A program made the position numbers and the translations under genes. A stretch of DNA of 64,000 nucleotides from JBGPLJ01 sp963826145 (GTDB lineage: Bacteria; Pseudomonadota; Gammaproteobacteria; Steroidobacterales; Steroidobacteraceae), in contig CAWGVW010000002.1 in NCBI GenBank assembly GCA_963826145.1, forward strand, positions 930,001 through 994,000, given 5' to 3'. Of the stretch, positions 1-9,100 are shown in pieces (within the stretch, counting starts at the first letter, position 1; every line of letters begins with the position of its first letter). The notes beneath the pieces are model-generated. The model saw only the letters and a list, made by a program, of their open reading frames with translations, was not told the origin of the DNA and ran no database searches.

Positions 1-1
1 C

Positions 2-1312
2 CAGCTGCTCGCGACGAGTCCTGGCTATGCATTCTTCGACGAGCAGGGCGTCGTGTTCGGGGAAGCGGCGCGTGCCGTCGCGCGCATGCACCCGCTGAGC
101 ATCAATCATCACTTCTGGAGCGAGCTTTCCAGCCGGCCGCTGCCCCGCGCGGCCGGCGGCGTCCGCTCGCATGCGGACCTCGCCTTCCTGCACCTGCGCG
201 AGTTGCTCGGCAGCCATCCGCCGTCCGCCGACGTCACCTTGCTCGTGCCGGCCGAGATGGGCCTCGAGCAACTCGGGCTCCTGCGGGCGATCGCGCAGAC
301 GGCCGGGCTCGGGCGGCCGCGAATCATCGACACGGCCGTCGCCGCGGCGCGCGCCGTGCCGGGCGCCGCGAGGCTTGTGCATATCGACATCGAGCTGCAT
401 CGCGCGACGCTGAGCGAGCTGCGGCTGGGCGAGCACATCGAGCGCGGCCGCGCGCTCGTCGTTCCGGGCGCCGGGCAGCTCGCATTCCACCAGCGGTGGC
501 TCGACACCATCGCGCGCGATCTCGTCTTCGCCACGCGCTTCGATCCGCTGCAGCAGGGCGCGAGCGAGCAGGCGCTGTTCGATGCCATTCCGGGCCTCAA
601 TCGCGAAGCGGTGGCAAACGGCAGCGTGACGCTCACGCTCGGACCGCCGGACAATCGCCACAGCATCGAGATCACGCGCGATCAGCTGATCGCCGCTGTC
701 ACGCCGCTCGCCGACGAGATCGTGGCGCAGTTGCATCGGCTGCGATTTGCCGGCGAAGCGAGCGCGATCGCGCTCGGCGCGCGCGCGGCAATTCTCCCGG
801 GACTGAAGGAGCGCCTCGCGGAACTGCCCGACACCGAAGTCTTCGAGCTCGAACTCCTGACGCCGATAGCGGCCGTCTCCGGGCGCTTTGCGCCGGCTTC
901 CGTGGACGAATCGCACCGTACGACGGCGATTGCGAGTCTTGCTGAGGCCGATCGTGCGGCGCTTGGCGCAAAATCGGTCGCCGCAGGCAGCGGCGCGGCC
1001 GTGACGGCGCCGAGCCACATGCTCTATCGCGGCCAGGCGATCGCGCTCGAGGGCGAGTCGCTCACCATCGGCACCGCCGTCACCGGCGCGAACCGGAGCC
1101 TGAATGTCTCAGGATCCACGGCGGGTGTCTCGCGGGCGCACTGCACGGTGATCCGCCAGGGCCGGGACTTCATGGTCTTCGATCACTCGAGCTACGGCAC
1201 CTGGCTCAACGGGGAGCGCGTCGCACACGGGGCGCGGCTCAGGGCCGGCGACCGGCTGCGACTCGGCTCGCCCGGCATCGAGCTCGAGTTCATCGCGCTC
1301 GGCGCGAGCTGA
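2..1312 (+). CDS. FHA-domain protein with actin-like ATPase-type N-terminus (5' partial)
   Basis: The frame is open to the left window edge, so the true start lies outside; 436 residues remain. The N-terminal two thirds resembles the actin/Hsp70-like fold used by PilM-type proteins (phrases such as LVPAEMGLEQLGLL and LVHIDIELHRATLSEL). The last 95 residues form a forkhead-associated domain, with SRAHC and GTWLNG marking the phosphothreonine-binding loops. FHA domains bind phosphothreonine peptides. It lies 16 bp upstream of two VWA membrane proteins on the same strand and is probably co-transcribed. An assembly or switch role controlled by phosphorylation is inference. Domain calls are by eye: confident for FHA, moderate for the actin-like part. 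Confidence 0.7.
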   Translation, partial: QLLATSPGYAFFDEQGVVFGEAARAVARMHPLSINHHFWSELSSRPLPRAAGGVRSHADLAFLHLRELLGSHPPSADVTLLVPAEMGLEQLGLLRAIAQTAGLGRPRIIDTAVAAARAVPGAARLVHIDIELHRATLSELRLGEHIERGRALVVPGAGQLAFHQRWLDTIARDLVFATRFDPLQQGASEQALFDAIPGLNREAVANGSVTLTLGPPDNRHSIEITRDQLIAAVTPLADEIVAQLHRLRFAGEASAIALGARAAILPGLKERLAELPDTEVFELELLTPIAAVSGRFAPASVDESHRTTAIASLAEADRAALGAKSVAAGSGAAVTAPSHMLYRGQAIALEGESLTIGTAVTGANRSLNVSGSTAGVSRAHCTVIRQGRDFMVFDHSSYGTWLNGERVAHGARLRAGDRLRLGSPGIELEFIALGAS

Positions 1313-1328
1313 CGACAGGGCCCGCCCC

Positions 1329-2420
1329 ATGCGCCGGCGCCGCACCGAGATCTTCAGCATGTCGTTCCTCGACTGCATCTGCTGCGGGTTCGGCGCCGTC
1401 ATCCTCTTCTATATCATCGTCGCCGGCCGGACCGGGGATGCGCGCATTCGGCGCAATGATGAAATCGCCGCCGCCGTGAACATGCTCGACGAACAGGTGC
1501 TCATCGGCCGGAAGAATCTCGTCGTCCTGCGCAACTCCATGGAGGAGACGAAGGACGAGCACGCACGCGTGGCGGGTCGCGCCGACCAGGTGCTGAGCGC
1601 ACTGAAGCAGACGAAGCTCGAAATTTCGCGCTACGACGCCGACAGTCTCGCGCGTATCGAGCACATCAACAAGCTGAAGGCCGACGTGCAGGCGCTTCAG
1701 GAAGGCACTCGCCGGCTCGAGGGCGGTACCAACGTGCAAGGGGCGCCGGGCGAGAATCTTGTGCGTTTTCGCACGGGCGGCGATCGCATGTATCTCACGG
1801 GCCTTGCGCTCAAGGGCCGGCGCATCGCGATCCTCCTCGACAATTCAGCGAGCATGCTCGACTCGACGGTCGTCAATATCCTGAGGCTCAGGAACCTCCC
1901 GGATGCGGAGAAGCGCCGCGCAGCGAAATGGCGGCGCGCGGTCGCAACCGCGCAGTGGCTCACGGCGCGCATGCCGACAGCCGCGCAGTTCCAGGTGTTC
2001 GCCTTCAATACGAAGGCGTGGCCGCTCGTTGCCGGTGCGCCCGGCAACTGGCTGAGCGGCAACAACCCGGATCAGCTGGGCCAGGTGATTGCGCAGATCA
2101 ACACGCTCGTGCCAAACGACGGCACCAGCCTCATCAATGCCTTCACGGCACTGAAGACCCTGAATCCCGCGCCGGATCAGATCATCCTGCTGACCGACGG
2201 ACTGCCAACGCAGGGGGCGACCGGATTCGTCATCAAGCAGACCATCCGCGTCGAGGAGCGCGCGAAGCTCTTTGATGATGCCATTACGCGGCTGCCGCCG
2301 GCGCCCGTGAGCGTCATCCTCTTTCCGATGGAGGGCGACGTGCCCGCGCCGGCGAAATTCTGGAATCTCTCCCGCAAGACGAACGGTGTCTTCATGATGC
2401 CCGCGGAAGACTGGCCATGA
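1329..2420 (+). CDS. Membrane-anchored VWA-domain protein with CICCGFGA N-terminal motif (copy 1)
   Basis: 363 residues. A short basic N-terminus is followed by SFLDCICCGFGAVIL at about residues 12-26, running into a hydrophobic segment, then a long coiled coil (about 40-130) and a VWA domain from about 165. The metal-ion adhesion site looks complete: DNSAS at 171-175, Thr in NDGTS near 266 and Asp in LLTDG near 290. The likely topology is one N-terminal membrane helix with the VWA domain in the periplasm. The stop overlaps the next gene's start (ATGA), which implies translational coupling. The same N-terminal signature is familiar from VWA proteins of Planctomycetes and resembles a TolR/ExbD-style anchor. 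Function is unknown. Confidence 0.75.
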   Translation: MRRRRTEIFSMSFLDCICCGFGAVILFYIIVAGRTGDARIRRNDEIAAAVNMLDEQVLIGRKNLVVLRNSMEETKDEHARVAGRADQVLSALKQTKLEISRYDADSLARIEHINKLKADVQALQEGTRRLEGGTNVQGAPGENLVRFRTGGDRMYLTGLALKGRRIAILLDNSASMLDSTVVNILRLRNLPDAEKRRAAKWRRAVATAQWLTARMPTAAQFQVFAFNTKAWPLVAGAPGNWLSGNNPDQLGQVIAQINTLVPNDGTSLINAFTALKTLNPAPDQIILLTDGLPTQGATGFVIKQTIRVEERAKLFDDAITRLPPAPVSVILFPMEGDVPAPAKFWNLSRKTNGVFMMPAEDWP

Positions 2421-3400
2421 AACTCAAGCGCCGCGAAACCGAGATCTTCACGCTCTCGTTCCTCGACTGCATCTGCTGCGGCTTCGGTGCGGTGATCCTG
2501 CTCCTCGTGCTCTCGAACGGCGGCGAGGCGCCGATTCTCGAGGACACGCGCGAAGCGCTGAACGGCCAGGTTGCCAAGCTCCAGGCGGAGCTCTACGAGA
2601 TCCGCGGCGAGACCGACATCTTCAACCGCGACCTCAAGGGCCGCATCGAGCAGCTGTCGGAAGAGAAGGCGCGCCTTGCCCGCTTGCAGGGCGAACTCAC
2701 GTCGATCCATGGGGAGTTCCAGGCGAGCCAGCGTAATGGTGCTTCCGTCAACAGCGAGGAAGGCGACCTCGTTGCCGCTTACCAGAAGCTCACCGCGGAA
2801 ATGCAGCGACTCCTCGCGCAATCGAACCGGCGGCCGAATCGGGAGTCCGTGGGCGGCATCCCGGTGGACAGCGAGTACATCATCTTCGTCATCGATACCT
2901 CGGGCAGCATGACCGAGGGCCACTGGAACGTCGCCGAGCGGATGCTCAGGGAGATTCTCGACATGTATCCGCGCGTCAAGGGCCTGCAGATCATGGACGA
3001 CGAGGGCAAGGTCATGTTCGCGCATACGGCGCGCCGCTGGCTCGCCGATTCCGAAACGCAGCGCGCAGCGATCGTCGCCAAGTTCCCGAACTGGCATGCC
3101 TACAGCAACTCGAGCCCCGTCGAGGGCATCGAGCAGGCGATCGAGGATTTCTGGTCGGCGAACAAGAAGATCAGCATCTATGTCTTCGGCGATGACTTCA
3201 CCGGACCGTCGATACAGGATGTCGTCGACACCGTGGACCGTTTGAACCGCACCTCGGGCGGCGTGCGGCGCGTTCGCATCCATGCGATCGGATTCCCGAC
3301 CTCCGACGAGATGTCATACGCCGCCCGGCTGAGGTTCAGCGCCCTGATGCGTGTCCTGTGCGAGCGCAATGGGGGCACGTTTGTGGGTCTAAATCATTGA
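2417..3400 (+). CDS. Membrane-anchored VWA-domain protein with CICCGFGA N-terminal motif (copy 2)
   Basis: 327 residues, overlapping the previous gene by 4 bp. It repeats the same architecture: SFLDCICCGFGAVILL at about residues 14-29, a coiled coil (about 42-135), and a VWA domain starting at YIIFVIDTSGSM, with the metal-binding DTSGS at 160-164 and a later Asp in FGDDFTG. The shared anchor and divergent VWA parts suggest an old duplication into two non-identical subunits that may pair. Likely partners are the FHA protein upstream and, outside the window, possibly a TolQ/ExbB-like channel; that partner is inference. Function is unknown. Confidence 0.75.
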   Translation: MKLKRRETEIFTLSFLDCICCGFGAVILLLVLSNGGEAPILEDTREALNGQVAKLQAELYEIRGETDIFNRDLKGRIEQLSEEKARLARLQGELTSIHGEFQASQRNGASVNSEEGDLVAAYQKLTAEMQRLLAQSNRRPNRESVGGIPVDSEYIIFVIDTSGSMTEGHWNVAERMLREILDMYPRVKGLQIMDDEGKVMFAHTARRWLADSETQRAAIVAKFPNWHAYSNSSPVEGIEQAIEDFWSANKKISIYVFGDDFTGPSIQDVVDTVDRLNRTSGGVRRVRIHAIGFPTSDEMSYAARLRFSALMRVLCERNGGTFVGLNH

Positions 3401-3481
3401 AGGAGACGGGCGCCGGAGTGCCCTGATCCCATGCTGGCAGGGGCCTCGGCACTGTGTTCGAATAGCGGCCGGGGGATCAAC

Positions 3482-4249
3482 ATGGCTCATTACAATATGC
3501 AGCGCCTTGCCGTTGCAGCGGCGGCGGGACTCGCGCTCGCCGCGCTCGCGGCCTGCGGCGACATCGAAGTGAAGACAGAGCCGCAGCTTCCGCCGTCCCT
3601 CATCACGAAGCTGCCGATGACCGTCGGTGTCTTCTACGGCGAAAACTTCAAGACCTACGTGCATCGCGAGGATCGCTGGGGCGCAGCCTACGTGGTCGAT
3701 CTCGGCACGAGCCACATGCACCTCGCCGACGACCTGTTCCGTCGCGAATTCGACAACATCGTGCCGGTCGAGAGCCTGGACTCGATTCCGCAGAGTGCGA
3801 ATCTCAAGGCGGTCATCGAGCCGCGCATCGAGCGGTTTTCGTTCCTGACGTCGCGCGATACCGGTGGCGACTATTTCGCTGTAACGATCGACTACCGCCT
3901 GAATCTTTTCAACACCCGGGGCGAGCGGCTCGACTCGTTCACCTTTGTCGGCTATGGCAGCGCGCCATCCTCGAGCCTCGGGGGCTCGGAGACCCCGATG
4001 CAGCTTGCGACGCGGGCGGCCATGCGCGATGCGGCGGCCAAGTTCCTCGTACAGTTTCCCGAACAGGCGACGGTGAAAAAGCTCGTGGCCGGCGAAGCCA
4101 TTCAGCCGCTCGGAGCCGCGGCCGTGGCCGACAGCGGCAGCGCACCGCCTCCGGTGGAAACCATCGAAATCGTACCGATCGTCGAGAGGTCGCCAGCCAA
4201 GCCGGACGAGAAGAAAACCGACCCGCTGACGGGCGCCGGGATCGGCTGA
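3482..4249 (+). CDS. Hypothetical outer-membrane lipoprotein
   Basis: 255 residues with a lipoprotein signal peptide ending in LAAC (Cys 25). I chose the ATG at 3482, just after a G-rich ribosome site, because the longer frame opens before the signal peptide. The mature part has a mixed alpha/beta look with a motif around YRLNLFNTRGERLDSF, reminiscent of YajG/LptE-size envelope lipoproteins, and a Pro/Lys-rich tail. It follows the two VWA genes at 80 bp on the same strand and may be the outer-membrane part of the same complex. No family is recognised with confidence. Confidence 0.65.
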   Translation: MAHYNMQRLAVAAAAGLALAALAACGDIEVKTEPQLPPSLITKLPMTVGVFYGENFKTYVHREDRWGAAYVVDLGTSHMHLADDLFRREFDNIVPVESLDSIPQSANLKAVIEPRIERFSFLTSRDTGGDYFAVTIDYRLNLFNTRGERLDSFTFVGYGSAPSSSLGGSETPMQLATRAAMRDAAAKFLVQFPEQATVKKLVAGEAIQPLGAAAVADSGSAPPPVETIEIVPIVERSPAKPDEKKTDPLTGAGIG

Positions 4250-4253
4250 GCGC

Positions 4254-5684
4254 TCAGCCCTTGTTCGCGCTCTTCACCGAGTAAACCGGCTGATGCAGAC
4301 GGACGCCTGGCGTAGCGACCGGCGCTCCGTCCTCGAACCGCGGCCGATAGCGCGCCTTCTTCACTGCCGTCAGCACCGCGCGCTCCTGCGCATCCGTCGC
4401 GCTCTTTGAGACGGTGTGTTCGCCGGTGACCTTCCCGTCGGGTGCGACGGTGAACTCGACGTCGACGAAGCCTTCGACGATGTTCTCGTCCTTGGCGCGC
4501 TGGCTCCGGAATCCGACGGCGGGCTGCCGATAGAGTACCGGCGATGGTGCGGTTAGCAGCCCATTCTGCGGTGGCGGCAGGTCCTTCAGGAGTGCCCACG
4601 CCCGGCTATAGCTCTGGATGGCCCCATCCTTGTCCCCGTCGAGCAGCTGCCAGTCGCCGAGGTCGACAAGCAGGACCGACTGTACCCCCGTGTCGATGGG
4701 ACGCGCGCTCTCCACGATGCTGAGCGCGCTGCGCAAGGCGCTCTCGCCCTGCGAATCCGGCTTGACGTTCGTCGTGTTGTATTCCGGGACCGTGGGTGTT
4801 GTGCCCATCGTCGCATTCATGGTCGCCGAACCCGGGTTCGGCTGCTGCTGGTCGGGAGTCAATTCCGGGCCATAGATGTATTCCAGCCGGTAGGTGTTGG
4901 CGATGCCGCGCAGTGGCACGATCATCTTCAAGTCCGCCGGTCCGGATGTCCTCTGCACGATTCCGGCAGCGCGCGCGAAATACTGGCGTGCGGTCGTATT
5001 GCGGCCGACTTCGGAATACCACTGCGCCAGTTTCTCGAGCGCCGGCACCACCTCGGCGCTGTTGCGGCCGAACTTGTTCTCGCTGACCCGGAATCTGTAG
5101 ATTGCTTCCTGTTCGGCTTCGGCCATCTGGCCGGTGAGCTGGTAGCTGCGCACGAGCGGATCGAGCAGCTCCTGCTGGTTCTCGCTGAAAAGGCCGTCGA
5201 CCTTGCGCACGATGTCGACGCCGCGGCGAAACTGCTCGAGTGCCGCCTGCGGCTGGTCAGCCGCAAGATAGGTCAATCCGAGTCCGCGCAGCGGCGCGAG
5301 GAGTTCCTTCGACAAGCCGCCGCTCTTCTCCTCGATGATGTGGATCGCACGCAGATACGCCTGCTCAGCCCCAGCGAAGTCGCCCGCCTGGTACAGCGTC
5401 GTCGCGAGGTTCACGAGCGGGGCGACCAGCGATGCATCGTGCGGGCCGCTTGCGGCCTCCGTCATCGCGACGAGCTTTGCGGCTGGAGCTGCCGCGTCGG
5501 AAAACTTCTGCGCGTCGAATAATGCGCGGAATTCGCGGTAGACCTGCTGGCGCTCTTCCGGCGTACTCGCGACGGCGGGCACAGCCGGTGGCGCTGGCGC
5601 CGGAGCCGTCGCTGCGCTGGATACGGCGCTCGCCAAGGCGGCGCCGACGATCAGCAGCGCCCCAAGCCTGTGAACTGAGGTCAT
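4254..5684 (-). CDS. Periplasmic TPR protein with TonB-type C-terminal domain
   Basis: 476 residues. It has a Sec signal peptide, an Ala/Pro-rich stretch, then several tetratricopeptide-type repeats (about 45-350; for example LVNLATTLYQAGDFAGAEQAY). It ends in a TonB C-terminal-like module (about 400-470; VEGFVDVEFTVAPDGKV, AVKKARYRPRFEDG). TonB C-terminal domains bind TonB boxes of outer-membrane receptors, but in TPR fusions like this the partner is unknown. The gene converges with the upstream lipoprotein at a 4-bp gap. There is no TonB N-terminal membrane anchor with a proline linker, so it is not TonB itself. Confidence 0.75.
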   Translation of the reverse strand: MTSVHRLGALLIVGAALASAVSSAATAPAPAPPAVPAVASTPEERQQVYREFRALFDAQKFSDAAAPAAKLVAMTEAASGPHDASLVAPLVNLATTLYQAGDFAGAEQAYLRAIHIIEEKSGGLSKELLAPLRGLGLTYLAADQPQAALEQFRRGVDIVRKVDGLFSENQQELLDPLVRSYQLTGQMAEAEQEAIYRFRVSENKFGRNSAEVVPALEKLAQWYSEVGRNTTARQYFARAAGIVQRTSGPADLKMIVPLRGIANTYRLEYIYGPELTPDQQQPNPGSATMNATMGTTPTVPEYNTTNVKPDSQGESALRSALSIVESARPIDTGVQSVLLVDLGDWQLLDGDKDGAIQSYSRAWALLKDLPPPQNGLLTAPSPVLYRQPAVGFRSQRAKDENIVEGFVDVEFTVAPDGKVTGEHTVSKSATDAQERAVLTAVKKARYRPRFEDGAPVATPGVRLHQPVYSVKSANKG

Positions 5685-5756
5685 ACGTCCTCGAATGTGC
5701 AGATGCGCCAGCCAAGGTATCAGTTCACCGATACGGGCGGCTAGTTCCCTTTGGCA

Positions 5757-6251
5757 TCACTGCTGCTCGGACGTCGGCATCGGTTGCACGACCGTTCGCC
5801 GCGCGGCGCGCACGATCACTCGGCGCAGGACGACATAGAGCAGGAACAGCGCCAGCGGGCCGAGCAGCAGCCAGCCGATGACCGCGTGGACGATCGCGCC
5901 CCAGAGCACCACGGTCGCGTGCCAGGCGCCGTGCGAAATGAGTTCGAGTCCGGCGGTGATCGAGAGCGGCTGCCGGGGAGCCTCGGCCACCGCTTCGCCC
6001 ACCCGTACGAAAGGAATGATGAGCAGCAGCTGCACTGGCGTCATGGCGAAGTGGACCGCGTGCACCGCGACGAGATTCAGCCGTAGAGCGAGCGCCACCA
6101 ACGTGCAGAGCACCGTGGTCGTACCGAGCACCGGAAAGACTCCGATGATCGCGCCGCAAGCGAGGCCAAGCGCGATCCTTTCCGGCGCCACGCCCTGGCG
6201 CAGCAGCGCGAACACCGGACCGACGATGCGCTTCACGAACCATGCTTTCAT
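5757..6251 (-). CDS. DUF2062 family membrane protein
   Basis: 164 residues when started at the ATG at 6251, which has AGGAAC just upstream; a longer frame exists but lacks a good ribosome site. The Gly-rich segment GLACGAIIGVFPVLGTTTVL followed by further hydrophobic helices is typical of DUF2062, a family of small inner-membrane proteins of unknown function. The C-terminus is basic. It is divergently transcribed from the NAD(P)-binding protein at 6414. Confidence 0.75.
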   Translation of the reverse strand: MKAWFVKRIVGPVFALLRQGVAPERIALGLACGAIIGVFPVLGTTTVLCTLVALALRLNLVAVHAVHFAMTPVQLLLIIPFVRVGEAVAEAPRQPLSITAGLELISHGAWHATVVLWGAIVHAVIGWLLLGPLALFLLYVVLRRVIVRAARRTVVQPMPTSEQQ

Positions 6252-6413
6252 GCGTTCCTGCGGGTCAAAATGACGGAGGCCGGTTCCGCCCGGGGCGAGC
6301 CGGGTGGTGGATGACATGCCGACTTTACGCATCCGGAGGTCGTTTGGATGCATCCGGCTGGCGGGGATTGCGGCAGAGCGGTATAAAGCGCGCGGACTCC
6401 CGTTGAGAACCGC

Positions 6414-7136
6414 GTGAATTCGCCCCTGAATCTGACCAAAGTTGCGCTCGTCGCCGGTGCCAGCGGGTTCACGGGCGGGCATCTCGTCCAGGCGCTCCTC
6501 CGCGCGCCGGAGTATTCGCGCATCATCGCCCTTTCACGCCGGCCCCTGCAGGTCGAGCACGCGAAAGTCGCGAACCGGATCATCCGGTTCAACGAACTGG
6601 AGAAGAGCCTGGCAGGCGTCAAGGCAGACGAAGCCTTCTGCGCACTGGGCACGACCATCAAGACGGCCGGTTCCGAAGCCGAGTTTCGCAAGGTTGACTA
6701 CGACTGCGTGCTGCAATTCGCCCGCGCCGCGGTGCGCGCCGGTGCCCAGCGGTTCGTCGTGGTGAGCTCGGTCGGTGCGAACCCTGATTCGAAGAACTTC
6801 TACCTGCGGGTGAAGGGCGAGGTGGAGGAGGCGCTGCGCGGACTCAATTTCGCGGCGACGGACGTACTGCAGCCGGGCCTTCTTCTCGGCATGCGCTCGG
6901 AGCTGCGGCCGCTCGAGCTCGCTGCGCAGATCGGCATGCCGCTCGTCAATCTCGTCCTGCAGGGCGGGGCGAAGAAATATCGCGGGATTTCCGCGGAGTC
7001 GGTCGGCAAGGCGATGGTTGGCGCCGCGCGCACGGGGCGCAAGTCATTCACCCGCTATACCCACGACGAAATCGAGCGACTCGCCGCCTGGGACAAGCCC
7101 GCCTACAAGGCCCCGGAGCAAAAGCCCGCCGAGTGA
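6414..7136 (+). CDS. NAD(P)H-binding oxidoreductase-like protein (atypical SDR)
   Basis: 240 residues, GTG start. The N-terminal Rossmann signature is VAGASGFTGGHLVQALL, and the region VVVSSVGANPDSKNFYLRVKGEVEE matches the HTATIP2/NAD-binding_10 group, which keeps the Lys of the SDR active site but not a full classical Tyr-x-x-x-Lys context. It is likely a cytoplasmic NADP-binding reductase or sensor; the substrate is unknown. Its stop lies 3 bp before a perfect 26-bp inverted repeat that probably terminates its transcript. Confidence 0.75.
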   Translation: MNSPLNLTKVALVAGASGFTGGHLVQALLRAPEYSRIIALSRRPLQVEHAKVANRIIRFNELEKSLAGVKADEAFCALGTTIKTAGSEAEFRKVDYDCVLQFARAAVRAGAQRFVVVSSVGANPDSKNFYLRVKGEVEEALRGLNFAATDVLQPGLLLGMRSELRPLELAAQIGMPLVNLVLQGGAKKYRGISAESVGKAMVGAARTGRKSFTRYTHDEIERLAAWDKPAYKAPEQKPAE

Positions 7137-7138
7137 CG

Positions 7139-7217
7139 GAAAAGGGGACAGATTTATTTTCTCGCATTTCTGGTGTGTGGACCCAGGAGCTCGAGAAAAT
7201 AAATCTGTCCCCTTTTC
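7139..7217. repeat. Palindromic element, GGGGACAG family, copy 1
   Basis: Two perfect 26-bp arms (7139-7164 and 7192-7217) are separated by 27 bp. The arm starts GAAAAGGGGACAGATT and ends TTTTCTCG. It fills the whole gap between two convergent genes and could act as a bidirectional terminator. The same arm recurs inside uvrA at 32109-32179. Confidence 0.9.
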
Positions 7218-7220
7218 GCT

Positions 7221-8420
7221 TCAGCGCTTCTCGGGGCCGAGGAGGCTGAGGAGGCCGCCGGCCGCCAGGACGATCAGCGGGTCGGTGATTTCCGCCGAGC
7301 GGCCCGGCAGCCACACCTGCGCGAATTCGATTGCGCCTACGAAGAGGGCGATGCAGACCGCGGAAGCCGCGATGGCGCCGCTGCGCTGAGCGAACAGCCA
7401 CACGAGGCTCGCGTACCAGAAGCATTTCTCGAGCAGCACGCTGATATTCACTTCGAGCGAGTCCGACAGCGAATTCATGAACGGCACCCAGCTGAAGGCG
7501 TGCGCCGGCGGCGCAAGCTCCCAGGGCTCTAGTCCCTCCACCAGGACGATCGCAAGCAGCGCGATGCCGAGAATGAGGAGCCGTCGCGCCGTCGGCTGCC
7601 GGTCGATGAGCGGTAGCAGGGCGAACATCGCGACGAGGCCCACGAGTTCCGACAGGTTCACGGTCTTGTCGACGATGAGAATGCGCCCGAGCTGGGTGCC
7701 GACGGCGAGCGCGATGAGCGCGAGCAGCGCATATTCCCTGCGCCAGATGCGGCGCACAGCGTACGCGACTACGAGCCAGCCGATGAGAAAGCGCAGCGTC
7801 TCTAAAGCGTCGAGCGACGGAGTCAGGAACACCGGCTTCAGCGAGTCCTTGATCTTCTGCCAGTCGAGCGTCGGTACAAAGGGCGCGAGCCGATAGCTGA
7901 GCCACAGCAGGATGAAACCAAGCGGTACCGGTGCGGGGCGGCTCTCGACGAGGCCCGGGATCCGCAGCTGCGTGCCGACGGAGATATAGATGAGTGCGCC
8001 GATCGCGCCGATAGCGGTCCCGGCGGCGTTGAGTCCGATGTCCGTGAGACTCGCGACGCGCGCGGGCTCCATCGTCTGCAGCAATTCCACGGTGAGCGAC
8101 AGCAGGATGCCGGCCGCCATCGTGAGCGCGAAGCGCGCAACGGCGCTCCAGCGCCTCGGCAGAGCGCTCGCGAGGCAGAGGCCGAGCGGAATGTAGAGCA
8201 GCAGATTCGCCACGACGTCGCCACGCGAGGAGCGCTCGAAATGGAGCGACGCGATGAGCGCGAGCAGTGGCAGATCGCTGCGGTCATCGAATTCGAATGG
8301 AAAGAGCGAACCGTAAAGGATGAGCGCGATCACGGCGCCGAGCAGCCAGCGCGCCGCCCGCTGGTAGGACGGGCCGCTGTGCCGGCGCTGCGGCCTGGGC
8401 TCCGTGACGCTATCGATCAT
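7221..8420 (-). CDS. VanZ-like family membrane protein (two VanZ-type halves)
   Basis: About 399 residues from the ATG at 8420. A longer frame would begin exactly opposite the divergent DedA start, so I prefer the inner ATG. There are around ten predicted membrane segments. The first half carries LLYIPLGLCLA and VELLQTMEPARVASLTDIGLNAAGTAIGA, the hallmark of VanZ-like proteins. The second half has the weaker copy IEFAQVWLPGRSAEITDPLIVLAAG. VanZ relatives are linked to low-level teicoplanin resistance, but the role of this two-module form is not known. Confidence 0.8.
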   Translation of the reverse strand: MIDSVTEPRPQRRHSGPSYQRAARWLLGAVIALILYGSLFPFEFDDRSDLPLLALIASLHFERSSRGDVVANLLLYIPLGLCLASALPRRWSAVARFALTMAAGILLSLTVELLQTMEPARVASLTDIGLNAAGTAIGAIGALIYISVGTQLRIPGLVESRPAPVPLGFILLWLSYRLAPFVPTLDWQKIKDSLKPVFLTPSLDALETLRFLIGWLVVAYAVRRIWRREYALLALIALAVGTQLGRILIVDKTVNLSELVGLVAMFALLPLIDRQPTARRLLILGIALLAIVLVEGLEPWELAPPAHAFSWVPFMNSLSDSLEVNISVLLEKCFWYASLVWLFAQRSGAIAASAVCIALFVGAIEFAQVWLPGRSAEITDPLIVLAAGGLLSLLGPEKR

Positions 8421-8455
8421 TGCCGTCAGTTTGCCCGTAGTATCATCGAACGCCA

Positions 8456-9100
8456 ATGATTCACGAGTGGTTTCAGGAACTCACGACCTGGTATCTCGCG
8501 ACGCTCGAGAGCGGCGGTTACCTGCTGGTGGCGCTCCTCATGGCGATGGAAAGCTCCATCATCCCCCTGCCGAGCGAAGTCGTGATCCCGCCGGCCGCCT
8601 GGCTCGCGCACACGCGCGGCACGCTCTCGATCCCCGGGATCATCGCCGCCGGCACCATTGGCTCGTGGGTCGGCGCTTCCGTCATGTACTGGGTTGCGCG
8701 GCTCATCGGGCGCCCGCTCATTCTCCGCTACGGCAAGTACGTGCTCATTTCGCCGCAGAAAGTCGTCGATGCCGAGACCTGGGCGAACCGCTTTGGCCTC
8801 GTCGGGGTGTTCGTCGCACGGCTTCTCCTCGTGATCCGCCACCTGATCGGCATTCCCGCGGGCATCGTCCGCATGGATTTCCTCCGCTATTCGATCGCCA
8901 CGGTGCTCGGCTCCGCCATCTGGTGCGCCGTGCTCGCCTGGCTCGGCGTCACGGCCGGACGCGATCCGGAACTCATGGCGGGGAGCGTGCATCGCATTGC
9001 CCTTTGGGTGGGCGGGTTCCTCCTCGTGGTCGCGACGCTCTATTACTTCTTCGTTCATCGCCAGGTCCAGGCGGCCCGCGCTGAAGCCGGAAAGCCATGA
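8456..9100 (+). CDS. DedA family membrane protein
   Basis: 214 residues. Typical DedA features are the re-entrant segment ESSIIPLPSEVVIPPAAWLA near the start, WVARLIGRPLILRYGKY in the middle, and RLLLVIRHLIGIPAGIVRM with the conserved arginines, ending in a C-terminal helix. DedA proteins act in the inner membrane and include undecaprenyl-phosphate/phospholipid flippases. The last codons overlap the next gene (ATGA), so the two are probably an operon. Confidence 0.88.
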   Translation: MIHEWFQELTTWYLATLESGGYLLVALLMAMESSIIPLPSEVVIPPAAWLAHTRGTLSIPGIIAAGTIGSWVGASVMYWVARLIGRPLILRYGKYVLISPQKVVDAETWANRFGLVGVFVARLLLVIRHLIGIPAGIVRMDFLRYSIATVLGSAIWCAVLAWLGVTAGRDPELMAGSVHRIALWVGGFLLVVATLYYFFVHRQVQAARAEAGKP

